Positions 24,620 through 26,495 of a DNA stretch of 26,495 bases are shown here, in pieces; the stretch's first letter is position 1, and every line of letters begins with the position of its first letter. Both the position numbers and the translations under genes were made by a program. Under the pieces are notes generated by a model, which was given only the letters and a program-made list of their open reading frames with translations, made no database searches and was not told the origin of the DNA. The stretch is from JBFMFH01 sp040752275 (lineage in GTDB: Bacteria > Acidobacteriota > Vicinamibacteria > Vicinamibacterales > JAKQTR01), in assembly GCA_040752275.1 (NCBI GenBank), contig JBFMFH010000027.1, positions 1 to 26,495 on the forward strand, given 5' to 3'.

Positions 24620-26293
24620 ATGAGCCACCTGACCACCGCCGCAATCAGCATCGCCGTCGTCGTTCTCGTTCACGTGCCGGAGCTCGGCGCCCATCCGCCG
24701 GCTCTCGTTCGTGGCGCTCCCAGCCAGACGCTCGGGTCGCTTCGCCTGACGATTGCCCCGGACCGCGTGGCAGCCGGCGGCACAGCGGAAGGTCGCGTCG
24801 TGCTGGACGCGCCAGCACCGGCGGGGGGCATCGTCGTCCGCCTCAGGAGCCTGGAACCTTCCTACGCAAGCGTCCCGGAAAGCGTCTCGGTGGTTGAAGG
24901 ACAGACCGCAGCAACGTTCCCCATCGAGGCTGGCGAGTTGTACCAGCCGGGCTCCGGCCGAGCCACCATCACCGCAACCTGGGAACGCCTGAGCGCGGAG
25001 GCCGAGCTCCGCGTCGTGCTCAACAGCATTGCCATCTCGGTCACGCCCACGACGTTGCTGGCCGGCAGTTCGGCGACCGCCACCGTCACCCTCGGCTACC
25101 CTGCCCGGAAGGGCGGCATGACGATTCCTCTGTTCACGTCCTATACCGGTTCCTTTGTCATGCCGGACAGCATCGTCGTGCCTCAAGGAGGGCAGACGGC
25201 GACCTTCACCCTCACGCACGTCGAGGACTACGTCAAGCCACAGATCGAGATCCGCGCCTTCAACGTCGACCGGGGAGAGCATGCCATCACGATCGTCAAC
25301 GTGCAGAGAAACGAGGTGAGGGATCTGATCTTCGAGACTCCCGGACGGGCCGTGAGCGGCACGATTGTGCAATGCACCGTCCGCCTGCGCGGTCCTGCCG
25401 TCCACGACATGGACCTCGTCCTGGGAATCAAAGAAGCACGTGCACCGATCACGCTGCCGGACAAGGTGACCGTCCGGGCCGGAGACGCGCAGACCACGTT
25501 CCCGATCCTGTACCACGAGGTGTTCAAGACCACGGAAGTGACGATGGGCGTTTCGGCCTTTCACGGCGGGGAATGGCACCACGCCAGCCTCGTCATCGAC
25601 CCGACGGCCGTGACGGCGCTGTCGCTCGACAAGACCACCATCGCCGAGGGTGAACGAGCGGAAGGCAGGGTCACGCTTCAGGCGTCAGCCCCGCCCGGCG
25701 GCATTCATGTCACGCTGGCTCCCGATTTCATGGCGGCGGTTGATCTGGAGCCCTACGGCTTGGACGTGCCGGCAGGCCAGCAGACCGCGGTCTTCACGGT
25801 CATCGGGAAGCGTGTCGAGACATCGAGCCCGGTGACCATCTCGGCCATCTACAGGGGCATCACCTTCAAGAAGGCCACGGTCACGGTCAGCGCGGCGCCG
25901 GCGCTCCCCGGGGGCGGCCGCTCGGTGAAACCGGCGGCGCCGGGGACGTTGCCGCAAGGAGGCGTCCTCGGCCGCCGGCCGCGAATGCCGGGTGTGCCGA
26001 CTGTCGAGCTGAAAGACCTCACCGTGCTGGCGCAGCGATCGCGAACCGGGCCGCAGAGCGTCACGATCACCGTGACCCTCTCGGAGGCCGCACCCGCCGC
26101 GGGAGTCGTCGTGACATTACTGAGTTCACTGCCCGACGTGCTTCCGGTACCCTCGTCCATCAAAGTGAACCCGGGTCAACGCTCGGCCGAACTTCGCGTC
26201 AGACCACAGAAGGTCCCACGCCGCGCTCAGGTCAGGATCACCGCGCGATACGGCTCGACGAGCAAGAGCCAACCAGTGTGGATTGAGCCGTAG
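24620..26293 (+). CDS. Secreted protein with repeated immunoglobulin-like beta domains
   Basis: The ATG at 24620 has a GGAGG Shine-Dalgarno 7 nt away and starts a signal peptide (MSHLTTAAISIAVVVLVHVPELGA). The mature part consists of about five modules of 85-100 residues. Each follows the pattern P..v..G..a.g.V.L..pAp.GG..V.L.s......vP..v.v..Gq..a.F.i, typical of CalX-beta-like or bacterial Ig-like folds. Modules 1-4 are contiguous (about residues 36-405). A Gly/Pro/Arg-rich linker (405-455) then separates a fifth module that ends in a complete strand pattern. No anchor, LPXTG or type IX sorting domain is visible, so it may be free or bound to the outer surface. No enzyme motif is present; a role in adhesion or in surface structure is a guess. 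Confidence 0.85.
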   Translation: MSHLTTAAISIAVVVLVHVPELGAHPPALVRGAPSQTLGSLRLTIAPDRVAAGGTAEGRVVLDAPAPAGGIVVRLRSLEPSYASVPESVSVVEGQTAATFPIEAGELYQPGSGRATITATWERLSAEAELRVVLNSIAISVTPTTLLAGSSATATVTLGYPARKGGMTIPLFTSYTGSFVMPDSIVVPQGGQTATFTLTHVEDYVKPQIEIRAFNVDRGEHAITIVNVQRNEVRDLIFETPGRAVSGTIVQCTVRLRGPAVHDMDLVLGIKEARAPITLPDKVTVRAGDAQTTFPILYHEVFKTTEVTMGVSAFHGGEWHHASLVIDPTAVTALSLDKTTIAEGERAEGRVTLQASAPPGGIHVTLAPDFMAAVDLEPYGLDVPAGQQTAVFTVIGKRVETSSPVTISAIYRGITFKKATVTVSAAPALPGGGRSVKPAAPGTLPQGGVLGRRPRMPGVPTVELKDLTVLAQRSRTGPQSVTITVTLSEAAPAAGVVVTLLSSLPDVLPVPSSIKVNPGQRSAELRVRPQKVPRRAQVRITARYGSTSKSQPVWIEP

Positions 26294-26355
26294 GGCTGGG
26301 AGGATCGAGCCACCGCCGGATCGGGACTGCGGGACCGCCCAGCCAGACTGCCTCC

Positions 26356-26376
26356 GGCGCCCTCGGCGAGGGCGCC
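26356..26376 (+). terminator. Strong hairpin after the Ig-like protein gene
   Basis: Perfect 9-bp arms (GGCGCCCTC at 26356-26364 and GAGGGCGCC at 26368-26376) with a 3-nt loop lie 63 nt beyond the stop codon. The stem is very stable. It lacks a T-run, as is common for candidate terminators in GC-rich genomes. Confidence 0.5.
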
Positions 26377-26495
26377 CTCCCGTGCGGGTCACGGCGTCTC
26401 GACAGCGCTCGTCGGCCAGGCACGCTGAGGACGCCCTACCAGACGCGGGCAGAGTAGGTGTACGCTTACCCCCACTGATGCCGACGACGCCAGTC

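Noticed and set aside
26356..26376. CRISPR-like or att-like repeat at the window end
   Set aside because: It is a single inverted repeat with no spaced copies; a terminator-type hairpin is the simpler reading.
26478..26495. ATG at 26478 as the start of a partial gene, with TACGCT 11 nt upstream
   Set aside because: Only six codons are visible before the window ends; there is no family evidence, though the spacing resembles the other short-leader starts.

Overview
This is a GC-rich (roughly two-thirds G+C by eye), gene-dense chromosomal window. The gene set suggests an Acidobacteriota genome, most likely of the Vicinamibacteria type. It holds secreted carboxypeptidase-regulatory-like proteins, a secreted S10 serine peptidase, a secreted imidazolonepropionase-like amidohydrolase, an EfpL-type elongation factor, a monomeric NADP isocitrate dehydrogenase and a stand-alone TrpB2. 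This taxonomic placement is inference from gene content; no marker gene such as rRNA is present.

Layout. Positions 123-6942 (minus strand) carry two tandem, overlapping paralogues with carboxypeptidase-regulatory-like domains, a small lipoprotein, and a translationally coupled pair: an APC-family amino-acid permease followed by a metal-dependent amidohydrolase. A GAF-domain sensor-like protein follows on the plus strand (7205-8248). A minus-strand run (13381-8356) encodes EfpL, a secreted M38-like amidohydrolase, TrpB2 and a secreted S10 carboxypeptidase-like enzyme. This run could work in the salvage of peptides and amino acids. Divergent from it on the plus strand are a HAD-type 5'-nucleotidase-like protein, an RRM RNA-binding protein with a long leader, a conserved 474-residue protein of unknown function, and the monomeric isocitrate dehydrogenase.

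From about 18.7 kb the window becomes more irregular. It has a cluster of palindromic repeats, a coiled-coil protein built from 21-bp DNA tandem repeats, a SEC-C mini-protein, a NADAR-domain predicted lipoprotein and a DinB-like protein. These are followed by a stretch of gene decay around a tRNA-Asn gene (about 21.8-23.0 kb). That stretch contains a gene split between two frames, an 18-bp duplication of the tRNA 3' end, and the eroded remains of a nucleotidyltransferase/HEPN (toxin-antitoxin-like) pair. The window ends with a serine beta-lactamase-like hydrolase and a secreted protein made of repeated immunoglobulin-like beta domains.

Regulation. Several genes have good Shine-Dalgarno sequences. 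At least two (14714, 19734) have a -10-like hexamer ending 7 nt before the ATG, and a third (13525) has a perfect TATAAT 13 nt before it, so leaderless or nearly leaderless transcripts are likely here. Clear sigma70-type promoters with 17-bp spacers lie before the DinB gene and the tRNA-Asn gene. No single complete new defence or biosynthetic system is evident. The best leads are the exported NADAR protein, the decayed tRNA-linked locus, the repeat insertion inside the permease and the conserved unknown protein at 14714.
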